Of a stretch of DNA of 64,000 nt, positions 55,882-64,000 are shown piece by piece (the first letter of the stretch is position 1; each line of letters opens with the position of its first letter). The DNA is taken from NCBI GenBank assembly GCA_041395445.1, contig JAWLAO010000008.1, positions 26,031 through 90,030 of the forward strand, read 5' to 3'. The notes under the pieces were generated by a model. It was not told the origin of the DNA, did not search any database, and saw nothing but the letters and a program-made list of their open reading frames with translations. A program made the position numbers and the translations under genes. Source of the DNA: Gammaproteobacteria bacterium (lineage in GTDB: Bacteria > Pseudomonadota > Gammaproteobacteria > Xanthomonadales > Marinicellaceae).

Positions 55882-56985
55882 TTATTTAGCAACAAGTCTT
55901 CTACCGGCAAAACCAACCATCACCAATAACAGTAACATCAATCCATATTGACTCAAAGTTGGAATCACACGAGTCGGACCGGTTACACCGGAAACACCGT
56001 TATTATTTGCAGGTACATTGTCTGTTTCATCAGCTGAAACAGAACCACTCATTGACATGCTTCCATAACCTGAAACATTAGCAACTACATTACAAACAGC
56101 CGAACCACCATTTGCTAATGTTCCGATGTTCCATGATAAATTACTACCTGCAACCATCATTCCACAATCATCAGAAACATAGTCTAAACCGGAACTCAAA
56201 GTTGCTGATACAGCTGTATTATTCGCATCACCAGGACCATTATTTGTCGCAGTCAATGTAAAGTTTACAGCATCACCAATACCCAATTGACCGACTGCAT
56301 TATTTGAAATCGTTAATTGAACATCAGCCTCAGGTGCACCTGCAACCCACTCAACGCTATCAATACCAATATAATCTGAATTGTTCCCAAACGGACCACC
56401 ATCAGCAACCCAATATACAAATGCAACACGACCTGTGCCATTAACATCGGATGTGAATTGAGTCCAATCTTGCGGATAACCACCAGAATTTAAGCCAGGG
56501 TTAATCTCTGTAAGCGTATTAGTGAAGTCTCCGAATCCACCAAAACAATCACCAGTTGTAGTTCCGCCTGTAGGGCTATGAACAACTACCAATCTATCAG
56601 GATAAGTACTTCCAGTTGCTGTCCTGGTCCAGAATGAAACAGTTTGTAAGTAACCCAAATCCGGCATTATTAACCAGTTACAGATATTTGAACCTGATGT
56701 ATTATTGTAGTTAGCCGCTATATATTCAGTCGAACCACCTGCCTGTGCTGCAAATACAGCATCATTTCCTTGAAACCAGTTAGTCGTTCCTACGGGGTTG
56801 GATTGATTGTCCATAATCCAACCTGGAAGATTTGTAATATCAACAAAACCTTCTGATGTAGCGCCATTAATCACTTCCGGAGCAGGCGCTGTGCTATCTG
56901 ACAAATAACCCGTTCTGGCTTCATTATCTGCTGAAAATGCCATACCTGACGACATCACTAAAAATAGAATAAGTGTTTTTTTCAT
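55882..56985 (-). CDS. Secreted choice-of-anchor J / DUF11 protein with IPTL-CTERM tail
   Basis: A 367-residue exported protein. The signal peptide is MKKTLILFLVMSSGMAFSA. Residues about 45-215 form a choice-of-anchor J-like beta-sandwich (GWIMDNQSNP, WLIMPDLGYLQTVSFWTRT, DRLVVVHSPTGG, IGIDSVEWVAG). A DUF11 domain follows (ADVQLTISNNAVGQLGIGDAV in part; NNGPGDANNTAVSATL). The end is a textbook IPTL-CTERM: IPTLSQYGL, a hydrophobic helix and RRLVAK. The tail should be read by exosortase XrtH or a relative, not encoded here. Confidence 0.85.
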   Translation of the reverse strand: MKKTLILFLVMSSGMAFSADNEARTGYLSDSTAPAPEVINGATSEGFVDITNLPGWIMDNQSNPVGTTNWFQGNDAVFAAQAGGSTEYIAANYNNTSGSNICNWLIMPDLGYLQTVSFWTRTATGSTYPDRLVVVHSPTGGTTTGDCFGGFGDFTNTLTEINPGLNSGGYPQDWTQFTSDVNGTGRVAFVYWVADGGPFGNNSDYIGIDSVEWVAGAPEADVQLTISNNAVGQLGIGDAVNFTLTATNNGPGDANNTAVSATLSSGLDYVSDDCGMMVAGSNLSWNIGTLANGGSAVCNVVANVSGYGSMSMSGSVSADETDNVPANNNGVSGVTGPTRVIPTLSQYGLMLLLLVMVGFAGRRLVAK

Positions 56986-57118
56986 TATTTATACCTCTGA
57001 ATTATACTCTAGGGTAGAATCTACCATATGTTAGAGTTTTGTTAAAGGTATTTAAGCCCGATTACTCAAAACTATTTGCAAAAATCATAACCGCATCTTG
57101 GTACTTAATAATATGTTT

Positions 57119-58099
57119 ACCCGTGGTGCATTTAGCAAAAAGCTAAAAAAGTAAGTTACTCATTAGCAAAAGCCGTGTATATTTAGGATTCTCAACATCA
57201 AAATACACTACAAAATGAGTAACTTAGAATCTAGTTATACCAAAATATTAAATACATTGCACCAAGTAGAACCCAAAAGAACTTTTTAAATCAAATTAGA
57301 ACTCCAAAACTAAGCGATATTGAGTTAATTGCAATCAATATTACATCAGAATACCTGAATTGACTCCGAAAGAGACTTGTTTAACAAACTGCCTCAGTAC
57401 CTTCTGGATAAAATTGAAAGAACCGTATATAACAGAAGAAAGCGTGGATTATTCCTTTATATTGAACAAGTTAGGAAGAAAATGGCAGAGGCAATGATTG
57501 GCGATGACAAACACTTTGTCATCGACAGTATGCCCTTGAGGTCTGCAAAATGAGCCGTGCCGCTAGGTCAACAATCTGCAAAGAGGATATGAACTCATCA
57601 CCCAATCATGGGTATTGTGCATCTCAAAAAATGAGCTTCTATGGATACAAACTTCATTCAGTATGCTCTTCTGCCGGTGTTTTCAAAAGTTTTGATTTGA
57701 CACCGGCTAATGTCCACGACATCCATTATCTGAATGATGTTAAAGAACAGCTTAAAAGTTGTTATTTAATTGGTGATAAAGGTTACCTGAGTCATAGCAT
57801 TCAACTTGATTTATTTGAAACGAGGGAAATTAGGCTGGAGGTTCCTATGCGTAAAAATCAGTTTAACTTCAGAAAGATGCATTGGATACTTTCAAGAACC
57901 AGGAAACGAATTGAGACTTTGTTTTCTCAGCTTTGCGACCAATTTATGATTCGCAGAAATTATGCAAAAACATTTGATGGGTTCAAATCCAGAATACTTT
58001 CAAAGTTAACGGCTTTAACTGTAATTCAATTTATCAACCACTCCGAAAATCGTAATATTAACAATTTAAAAATTAAAATTGCCTAAATGCACCACGGGT
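57119..58099 (+). mobile_element. IS982-family insertion sequence
   Basis: Perfect 17-bp inverted ends ACCCGTGGTGCATTTAG / CTAAATGCACCACGGGT and a 6-bp target duplication ATGTTT (57113-57118 and 58100-58105). Length 981 bp, normal for IS982. It lies in the last codons of the ASPIC/UnbV gene. Confidence 0.92.
57215..58086 (+). pseudogene. IS982-family transposase, frameshifted
   Basis: Starts MSNLESSYTKILNTLHQVEP at 57215, stops after KRTF, and resumes in other frames as NQIRTPKLSDIELIAINITSEY, DSERDLFNKLPQYLLDKIERT, HFVIDSMPLR (catalytic Asp) and from 57550 a long intact part with YGYKLHSVCSSAGVFKSFDL (in part), LIGDKGYLS (second Asp) and RKRIETLFSQLCDQF (Glu). At least three one-base losses break it (near 57285, 57360 and 57539). 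This is the form seen in IS982 elements of Bacteroidetes and some gammaproteobacteria. Confidence 0.85.
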
Positions 58100-58375
58100 A
58101 TGTTTACTATTAAGTGCAAGTACGGTTATATCTTGAATAAGCCCACTTGGCCACTTAACTTTCACTTGTAACAGGCTATTACCTCCTAATCCAAAATGCT
58201 GAATCATTTGATTTCCTGCTCCTCTGGAATCACCACTATTCACCTCGGAGATTAGCGTATTTCCATCTGATAATGACAACTCAACTCTTGTGCCAATAGC
58301 ATTCCTATTCACATTCATCCAACCTTCAAATTGAAGTGCAATCCAGTTATTTGAATTCGATGTGATATTTTTATA

Positions 58376-59545
58376 GAGACCTTTGCTAGAAACACAAGAA
58401 ATTTGAAAAAATGTTAAACTACCATAGTTCACAAAATTTATTAAAATCATGTCTTGGAAACAACTTAGCCAATCAAGCTTAGCCGACTCACTAGCCAGCC
58501 ACCATAAATCCCTTGAAGAACTTGATGATATTCATGAATTACTGGACTGGAGTCGAATTGAAGCTCATCTGAGAGATATGTTTTCATCCAAACGAGGAGA
58601 GCCGGCATGGCCTCCGCTATTAATGTTTAAAATCATGTTACTGCAACAATGGTATGGACTGAGTGATGAAGGCATGGAAAAACAATTGGCACGAGATTTA
58701 TTATTTCGTCGTTTTACCGGACTTGGTTTAAGTGATGGAACACCGGATCATACTGTTATCTGGCGTTTCCATAAACTGATTGGAAAATTAAAACTGGCAG
58801 AGGTTTTATTTGAAGAAATCAACCAACAACTTTGTGAACAAAACATTATGATTAGAGCCGGAGGAGTCAGTATTATTGACGCCACAATAATCGAAGCCAA
58901 AAACTCTCGTCCTAAAAATGGAAAAAGCGGTGAGAATACACAGGATAAAGATGCTGCTTATACCAGTAAAAAAGGTTCAGATGGCAAGCTCAAAACCACT
59001 TATGGTTTTAAACTTCATGGTAACAGTGATGAAGATGCCTTTTACAAAAATACACCTGTACTGCTGCCAATGAGCATGATTCTAAACAATTTAAGAACTG
59101 CTTACAGGAGAGGAATCTCAGGTTTATGCTGATTGTGCCTATAAAAGCAAGGAATATGATGAGTATCTTCAAGGAATAAAATAAAAAATAAAATACTTTG
59201 AGCGAGCTACTGCAACAAGCCTCTGACTGAGAAACAAAAGCAGGCTAACACATGGAAGTCTCAGATTAGAAACTGTGTGGAAAGTGTATTTGGAATATTA
59301 AAGCTTCATTATGGTCTCACTAAAGCCAGACATGGAGGATTAATGCAATTACATACATCAATAGGCTGCTGCCATGGCATATAACCTTAAAACGGTAAAA
59401 ATACAAAATAGTTGTGCCTGAAATATGGCAAAACACCCCGATTAGCACTCAAAAAGCTAGTCGGGATTAAGAAAATCGGAACAAATAGTGGTTTTTATCG
59501 AAAATCGAAAAAATCAGAAGTTTTAATCAATCAAGCAAAGGTCTC
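58376..59545 (+). mobile_element. IS5-family insertion sequence, copy 2
   Basis: The ends GAGACCTTTGCT / AGCAAAGGTCTC match copy 1; the element is 1170 bp and almost identical, in the same orientation. TA lies to the left but TC to the right, so there is no clean target duplication. The left flank is the ASPIC/UnbV remnant; the right flank carries no trace of it. Confidence 0.85.
58449..59420 (+). pseudogene. IS5-family transposase, copy 2, frameshifted at the 3' half
   Basis: The 5' part is intact (MSWKQLSQSSLADSLASHH, RIEAHLRDMFSSKRGEPAWP, GTPDHTVIWRFHK, SIIDATIIEAK). One T is missing from the run at 59040-59043 compared with copy 1, which shifts the frame after SDEDAF and stops it at 59132. 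Several further small losses follow before the end. Copy 1 is damaged at the other end, so neither copy makes a full enzyme. Confidence 0.85.
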
Positions 59546-59681
59546 TCCTAAAAATAAACTTTATAAGTCTATAATAAAAACTGTTAATTGTGTAACAAAA
59601 TTTAACAAAAAGTTAATTACTAATCATTATTAGGTTTATTGATATGGTATATTAATTGCAAAATTCAAATAGGGGATGATC

Positions 59682-61967
59682 ATGAAACCAATTTTCTTAA
59701 TTCTTACACTTGTCAGTGTAAGTCTTTTTGCACAGGATAAAAGTCAGATTTACTCTGACATGTTGCAAGATATTCAATACGAAAAAGTTAAAGCCGATCC
59801 TGCATTATTGAGAAGCCTTAAAGAACAACACAATAAGTTCAATGCCTCAAAACTAACAACTCAATTTTCAAGCAAAGGAGCTATTACAGCCTTCATCAAT
59901 GGAACAATCACGGAAAATGCGGGAAGTACCGGTTTACCGGGATATACTGTAAATCTCTTAAAATATGATGAATTACAGCAAAGATTTAATTCTTATAATA
60001 CCACTACCACTATTACCGGAGGAATTTATACACTAACAATTACTGAAACAGGAGTTTACTCAGTATCAGTTGGCGATCCTTATGATGGAGATAATTATTT
60101 GTCCTATATATGGAATGTTACAAATAACTCTCCGCAACTTTGCTCTTTTTGTGATGAATCTTCCGACACTCATGGATTTGTTATCGATTCAAATATAACT
60201 ATCAACAATATCAATTTTTCACTAGAATTGGGTGGAACCATCGAGGGTAATATTTCGGATGCAACTACAATGCTACCGGTATCTACTTTGGAAGTAGAAT
60301 TATTCAACACAGATTCCAATACCCCGTACTACTATATTTATACCGATTTGGATCAAGTGACTGGTGACTATATTGCCAGAGGGGTTCCTGCTGGAAATTA
60401 CCGATCTTATTTAACTGCCAGTTACGAAAATAATATGCATATACCAGAAATATACGGTGGCCCACAATGTAATATTTGTTATCCTTTGGTAGAGGATGGT
60501 ATTGGCTCAGTTCTTGCCGTAGCAGGTGGAGTTACTTTGTCAAATATAGATTTTAGTGTTGAAGTTGGAGCCAGTATTTCCGGTTTCCTAGTTGATCAAA
60601 TTGATTTGCAGCCTCATTATGATTATGGAGCTATCTATGTTTTTAACGAGCTGAATTATTTAATTGCATATGTCATTGTTTATGGTAATGAATTCAACCC
60701 AGTTGGTGACGGATCATATACAGTTGGTGGATTACTCCCTGGCAGTTTCTATATTCAAGGGGGCGACTTGGGCAGAAGGTATTATCAAAGAGAATTATTT
60801 GAAAGTATACCGTGTCCATATTCAGGTTGTGACAGAGGAGATGGTGACCCGGTTGTTGTTGGTAGTCAGCAACATCTGGCAGGAGTCAATATTCAACTCA
60901 ATCTCGGTGGAAAAATCGAGGGGTTTATTAAAGACGCTGTTACAGGCGCAGGCTTGACTACTCTCGATGGGGCGACTCAATGGTTTCAAATTTATGACAG
61001 TGCAGGAAATGTTGCCGGCGGTGGTCGTGTTTATGATACGGTGTCAGGGGCTTTCAATCTTGCCCGAGCCGTTGCTCCTGGTAACTATTATTTAAGAACA
61101 GGTTCTATGTTTAGTGGTGAATATAACGAGCCATATATTGAAGAGTTATACAACAACATTCCCTGCCCCGGAATATCTTGTGATTTAACTTCAGCAGGAT
61201 TAGGAACACCTATCACTGTTGTAGAAAGCGCAACAACATCGGGTATCAGTATTGAGCTATCTGAAGGGAATTCTTTTACCGGTTTAATTACTGAATTAGG
61301 AGGAGTTAACCCGATACCCAACGTGCACGTTCTGGCTTATACAGCAACCAATCCGCCAAAATTTGCTACTTGGGCAACGACTGATGCAACAGGTAATTTC
61401 ACAATTTATGGGTTACCTGATGGCGATTACTATTTGTTAACGAATAACGGTTCTAACTTACCATTTATGGGACTTTTCCCAGCTGGCTCAGCCGGCTGGA
61501 TTGATATTCTTTATGATGGAATCGCTTGCCCGGGAGGAAGTTGTGATTTTAACACAGGGAATATAATATCTTTACCTCTCGGTTCCACGCTTGGCTCAAT
61601 GCCCGATATAACAATGACGTTGAACCAAGGGGCAACAATATCAGGTCGTGTCACAGACTATTATTTAAACACACCAATTAGTAATGTTTTCATCAACGTG
61701 TTTGATTCAAGTGGGACATTTATAGCATCCCAAGTGACCAACTCCCAAGGCGAATACACTACAATCGGTCTGCCTGCTGGAACTTATTACTTAACAACCA
61801 GTAGTTATGAGGTTATTGTTGATGAAATTTATGGAGGCAGTTATTGTTTTGAATCGAATTGCGACCCATTATCCGGCACTCCAATAGTATTAACAAATCA
61901 ACAAACAACTACCGGATATGATTTCAAGCTGAAACCTGATTTTATATTCTCTAACGGGGTGGATTAA
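59682..61967 (+). CDS. Large secreted protein of carboxypeptidase-regulatory-like repeats with paired cysteines
   Basis: A 761-residue exported protein; ATG 59682 has GGGG six bases upstream and starts MKPIFLILTLVSVSLFAQ. About six repeats of 90-110 residues follow a pattern: GG.I.G.I.D..T..P...L....YN, then GLPAGTYYL-like, then a Cys pair and a G-[TD]-P-[IV] motif. The pairs are CSFC, CNIC, CPYSGC, CPGISC, CPGGSC and CFESNC. The fold is probably Cna-B/transthyretin-like. It ends FIFSNGVD, again near the F-x-N-G-F-E tail. Role unknown; adhesin or surface stalk is a guess. A terminator follows. Confidence 0.78.
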   Translation: MKPIFLILTLVSVSLFAQDKSQIYSDMLQDIQYEKVKADPALLRSLKEQHNKFNASKLTTQFSSKGAITAFINGTITENAGSTGLPGYTVNLLKYDELQQRFNSYNTTTTITGGIYTLTITETGVYSVSVGDPYDGDNYLSYIWNVTNNSPQLCSFCDESSDTHGFVIDSNITINNINFSLELGGTIEGNISDATTMLPVSTLEVELFNTDSNTPYYYIYTDLDQVTGDYIARGVPAGNYRSYLTASYENNMHIPEIYGGPQCNICYPLVEDGIGSVLAVAGGVTLSNIDFSVEVGASISGFLVDQIDLQPHYDYGAIYVFNELNYLIAYVIVYGNEFNPVGDGSYTVGGLLPGSFYIQGGDLGRRYYQRELFESIPCPYSGCDRGDGDPVVVGSQQHLAGVNIQLNLGGKIEGFIKDAVTGAGLTTLDGATQWFQIYDSAGNVAGGGRVYDTVSGAFNLARAVAPGNYYLRTGSMFSGEYNEPYIEELYNNIPCPGISCDLTSAGLGTPITVVESATTSGISIELSEGNSFTGLITELGGVNPIPNVHVLAYTATNPPKFATWATTDATGNFTIYGLPDGDYYLLTNNGSNLPFMGLFPAGSAGWIDILYDGIACPGGSCDFNTGNIISLPLGSTLGSMPDITMTLNQGATISGRVTDYYLNTPISNVFINVFDSSGTFIASQVTNSQGEYTTIGLPAGTYYLTTSSYEVIVDEIYGGSYCFESNCDPLSGTPIVLTNQQTTTGYDFKLKPDFIFSNGVD

Positions 61968-61984
61968 GTAAAACCTTTCAAATT

Positions 61985-62020
61985 AAACTCGGGAGCATAT
62001 ATATTTTTGCTTCCGAGTTT
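61985..62020. terminator. Bidirectional terminator between the repeat protein and yggS
   Basis: AAACTCGGGAGCA / TGCTTCCGAGTTT nearly perfect 13-bp arms with a T-rich loop; it just touches the stop codon of the convergent yggS. Confidence 0.75.
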
Positions 62021-62693
62021 AATCTCTGACACCAAAAATATCAGTTCCAACTCGAACCATTGTCGTATGGCATGCGATGGCTGATTCTAAATCATTAGAC
62101 ATTCCCATTGATAATGTGTCTAGCTCACCTATCTTTTGCATTCTTTTAAAAACATCAAAACAATATTGAAAATACTCTTTTTGAATCTTTTCATCAAATG
62201 CCGGTGGTGGAATACACATCAAACCACGAATTTTTAGTTTTACAAATTCAGGTGAAGACTTAATCATTTCTAAAATTTCTTCTTCAGAACACCCACTTTT
62301 ACTTTCTTCATTTCCAACTTTAAGTTGTAATAATACATTCAAAGGTTGCTTATCATCCGGTCGTTGATTATTGAGGCGGGTTAGTATTTTTTTGGAATCC
62401 ACAGACTGAACCCAATCAAAATACTTGGCAATGTATTTCGTTTTGTTGGACTGAATTGGTCCTATGAAATGCCACTCGATTTCTAAATCACGCAGAAGTT
62501 CGATTTTTTCAACTGCTTCCTGAACATAACTCTCACCAAATTTTCGGTGTCCGATGTGATAAAGTTCTTTAATCTTCTCGATGGGTTGTTTTTTACTCAC
62601 AGCTAATAAATCAACTTGATGAGCTATGCGATTCTTTTCACACGAATCTTGAATTCTTTTCAACACAGAGCGATATTGAGCTTCAATAGACAT
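62019..62693 (-). CDS. yggS: PLP-homeostasis protein YggS
   Basis: YggS binds pyridoxal phosphate on a TIM barrel and keeps vitamin B6 pools balanced; no enzymatic reaction is known. The 224-residue protein has the PLP Lys34 in LLAVSKKQPIEKI, FGESYVQEAVEKI, EWHFIGPIQSNKTKYIA and LSMGMSNDLESAI, with late VRVGTDIFG. It is on the minus strand, diverging from rpsU. Confidence 0.93.
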   Translation of the reverse strand: MSIEAQYRSVLKRIQDSCEKNRIAHQVDLLAVSKKQPIEKIKELYHIGHRKFGESYVQEAVEKIELLRDLEIEWHFIGPIQSNKTKYIAKYFDWVQSVDSKKILTRLNNQRPDDKQPLNVLLQLKVGNEESKSGCSEEEILEMIKSSPEFVKLKIRGLMCIPPPAFDEKIQKEYFQYCFDVFKRMQKIGELDTLSMGMSNDLESAIACHTTMVRVGTDIFGVRD

Positions 62694-62825
62694 GGTATTT
62701 ATGCTTTTAAAAAGGTATTTTAACTCTTTTTCATTGAAAATCTAAAAACTTTTCTTTGCCATTCTTAAACTCTCAGTTAAAATACTCGCCTTTTTTGTAA
62801 TCTAACTACTTGGAGAAAATAACTA

Positions 62826-63038
62826 ATGCCTAGCGTAAAAGTAAGGGATAACGAACCTTTTGATATCGCTCTGAGACGTTTCAAACGTGCTTGTGAAAGA
62901 GCGGGAACACTTGCTGAATCACGTAAAAGACAGTTCTATGAGAAACCAACTCAAGAACGTAAAAGAAAAGCTGCTGCTGCTGTTAAACGTACAGAGCGTC
63001 AAGCAAGAATGCAAAGAATTCGTAAGCGTAAATACTAA
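62826..63038 (+). CDS. rpsU: 30S ribosomal protein S21
   Basis: A 70-residue basic protein of the small subunit that helps initiation at mRNA. It begins MPSVKVRDNEPFDIALRRFK and ends RMQRIRKRKY, standard for proteobacteria. TTGGAG lies upstream. It opens the macromolecular-synthesis cluster rpsU-yqeY-dnaG. Confidence 0.96.
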   Translation: MPSVKVRDNEPFDIALRRFKRACERAGTLAESRKRQFYEKPTQERKRKAAAAVKRTERQARMQRIRKRKY

Positions 63039-63063
63039 AATTTCTTAGGAAAGTTTTAAAACA

Positions 63064-63507
63064 ATGTCTTTAAAAACAACCATTCTGGATGATATGAAAC
63101 TTGCCATGCGCGAGAAAGACAAGCAGAAAGTGTCTGCTTTACGTCTTTTAACAGCCGCAATTAAGCAAGTTGAGGTTGATGAACGAAAAGAACTTACTGA
63201 TAGTGATATCATCTCAATCGTTACTAAAATGATTAAGCAAAGAAAGGACTCGGTTCAGCAATATCAGAAAGCCGAGCGTCAGGATCTTGCAGATCAGGAA
63301 TTGTTTGAAATCGGCATTCTAGAAAATTATCTTCCAAAACAACTTTCCGAATCTGAACTTGATGAAATTATCAGCAAAACTGTTTCTGCTGTTGGAGCTG
63401 CAAACATGGCTGATATGGGCAAAGTGATGGGGCAACTAAAGCCACAACTTGCCGGCAAAGCTGACATGTCAATTGTCAGCCAAAAAATCAAAGCATTACT
63501 GCAATAG
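63064..63507 (+). CDS. yqeY: GatB/YqeY domain protein
   Basis: A 147-residue protein related to the C-terminal tRNA-binding domain of GatB. It shows DDMKLAMREKDKQKVSALRLLTAAIKQVEVDER in parts, and ends MADMGKVMGQLKPQLAGKADM, typical of YqeY. It lies between rpsU and dnaG, a placement common in pseudomonads and xanthomonads. Its role is not established, perhaps tRNA-dependent amidation. Confidence 0.9.
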   Translation: MSLKTTILDDMKLAMREKDKQKVSALRLLTAAIKQVEVDERKELTDSDIISIVTKMIKQRKDSVQQYQKAERQDLADQELFEIGILENYLPKQLSESELDEIISKTVSAVGAANMADMGKVMGQLKPQLAGKADMSIVSQKIKALLQ

Positions 63508-63569
63508 TTTCTTTCTCTTTTTTTCGCACAAGGATGTGTGATAACATAAATCATTTAGGCTAAAATTAA

Positions 63570-64000
63570 ATGGCTGGCATCCCTACAGAGTTTATCAATC
63601 AGGTTTTAGATAGAATTGATATTATTGATGTCATCGCCCCCAGAGTTTCGCTTAAAAAAGCCGGCAAAGACTATCAGGCACTCTGTCCTTTTCACACTGA
63701 GAATACACCTTCATTCACTGTCAGCCAGCATAAGCAATTCTATCATTGTTTTGGTTGTGGAAAGCATGGTTCGGCCATTCGGTTCTTAATGGACTTTGAA
63801 GGAATGGAATTCGTTGATGCCGTTGAAACTCTGGCACAATCGGCAGGTTTAGCCATACCCAAAACGTCTTTTCAGCAAAATAATAAAAGCAAAAATTTAT
63901 ACGAATTAACCAGCCGAGCCAATCGTTTTTTCACCTATCACTTCAAACATTCTGATGTTGCCAAACGATATATGGCGCAAAGAAATATCTCCCAGGAAGT
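63570..64000 (+). CDS. dnaG: DNA primase DnaG, N-terminal part
   Basis: DnaG makes RNA primers for replication. Only the first 143 residues are inside the window. They start MAGIPTEFINQVLDRIDIID and include the CHC2 zinc finger, CPFHTENTPSF and FYHCFGCGKHGSAIRF, with Cys and His ligands intact. The rest, and rpoD, would be beyond 64000. Confidence 0.95.
   Translation, partial: MAGIPTEFINQVLDRIDIIDVIAPRVSLKKAGKDYQALCPFHTENTPSFTVSQHKQFYHCFGCGKHGSAIRFLMDFEGMEFVDAVETLAQSAGLAIPKTSFQQNNKSKNLYELTSRANRFFTYHFKHSDVAKRYMAQRNISQE

Larger units (their letters stand above)
57062..58375 (-). pseudogene. Remnant of an ASPIC/UnbV-domain secreted protein, cut by IS982 and an IS5 copy
   Basis: The piece 58106-58375 (minus) encodes NNWIALQFEGWMNVNRNAIG, VELSLSDGN, QHFGLGGNSLLQVKVKWPSG (in part), the ASPIC/UnbV signature that ends many secreted FG-GAP proteins. 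Removing the IS982 element and one copy of its ATGTTT duplication joins LALNSKH to IIKYQDAVMIFANSFE and a stop at 57062-57064. The 5' part of the gene, which should carry the propeller, is missing beyond the IS5 copy. The tail IFANSFE is again the F-x-N-x-F-E type. Confidence 0.78.

Noticed and set aside
58073..58450. A 125-residue minus-strand gene
   Set aside because: Its first 25 residues come from the IS5 end and the last few from the IS982 end; only the middle is an ASPIC/UnbV remnant.
1..64000. CRISPR array, prophage, rRNA or tRNA genes
   Set aside because: No regularly spaced short repeats, phage structural genes, or recognisable rRNA/tRNA sequences were seen by reading; a covariance-model scan would settle tRNAs.

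Overview
The window is ordinary chromosome of a low-GC (about 40%, estimated by eye) gammaproteobacterium. Housekeeping genes are of gammaproteobacterial type: surE-pcm-nlpD, rsmD-coaD, ftsH-folP-glmM, rpsU-yqeY-dnaG, recA-recX, yadG-yadH, lpxH and truD. Three things point to a Marinicella-like lineage near the Xanthomonadales: a Xanthomonas-type homoserine/serine acyltransferase, many secreted FG-GAP or carboxypeptidase-regulatory-like proteins ending in a short F-x-N-G-F-E-like tail, and two IPTL-CTERM proteins. No rRNA, tRNA, prophage or CRISPR array was seen. The taxonomic placement is inference.

Layout. 1-4753: mnmG (cut by the window edge and carrying a frameshift), a secreted FG-GAP protein whose signal peptide lies in another frame, and the GTPase ylqF. 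4769-10618, minus strand: nlpD-pcm-surE, gloB, and a zinc-type TonB receptor with a small Cys/His partner. 10766-16715: a penicillin-acylase-family protein, a small cytochrome c, and a YtrA-type regulator/ABC exporter operon with a visible operator. 16812-21164: acyltransferase, AMP nucleosidase, coaD, rsmD, ftsY. 21165-25970: a transposon pile-up. An IS5-family element and an IS3-family element, the latter holding a second nested IS3 element, together split one unknown gene into three pieces. 25971-36173, mostly minus: yadGH, two exported proteins (M28 peptidase, TolB-like lipoprotein), glmM, folP, ftsH, rlmE. 36233-40405: yhbY, Mth938-like and DUF6122 genes, recA, recX, a TPR-sulfotransferase. 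40478-50567: IPTL-CTERM protein, typA, GNAT, FG-GAP protein, leucine-degradation genes (MCC beta and methylglutaconyl-CoA hydratase) separated by two unknown genes, cyclophilin, lpxH. 50619-56985: membrane protein, class III aminotransferase, asnS, an encapsulated-ferritin-type protein, truD, and a second IPTL-CTERM protein. 57062-59545: an IS982 element and a second IS5 copy flank or interrupt the remains of an ASPIC/UnbV gene. 59682-64000: a large repeat protein, yggS, then rpsU-yqeY-dnaG.

The most interesting points are an encapsulin-type ferritin with all ferroxidase ligands but no shell gene or cargo tail; a recurring C-terminal F-x-N-G-F-E-like tail on secreted proteins; the two genes destroyed by insertion sequences, which can be largely reassembled by eye; and a set of single-base deletions, several in homopolymers, affecting mnmG, the first FG-GAP gene and the transposases. 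I found no clear previously undescribed multi-gene system; most of the window is conserved core genome.
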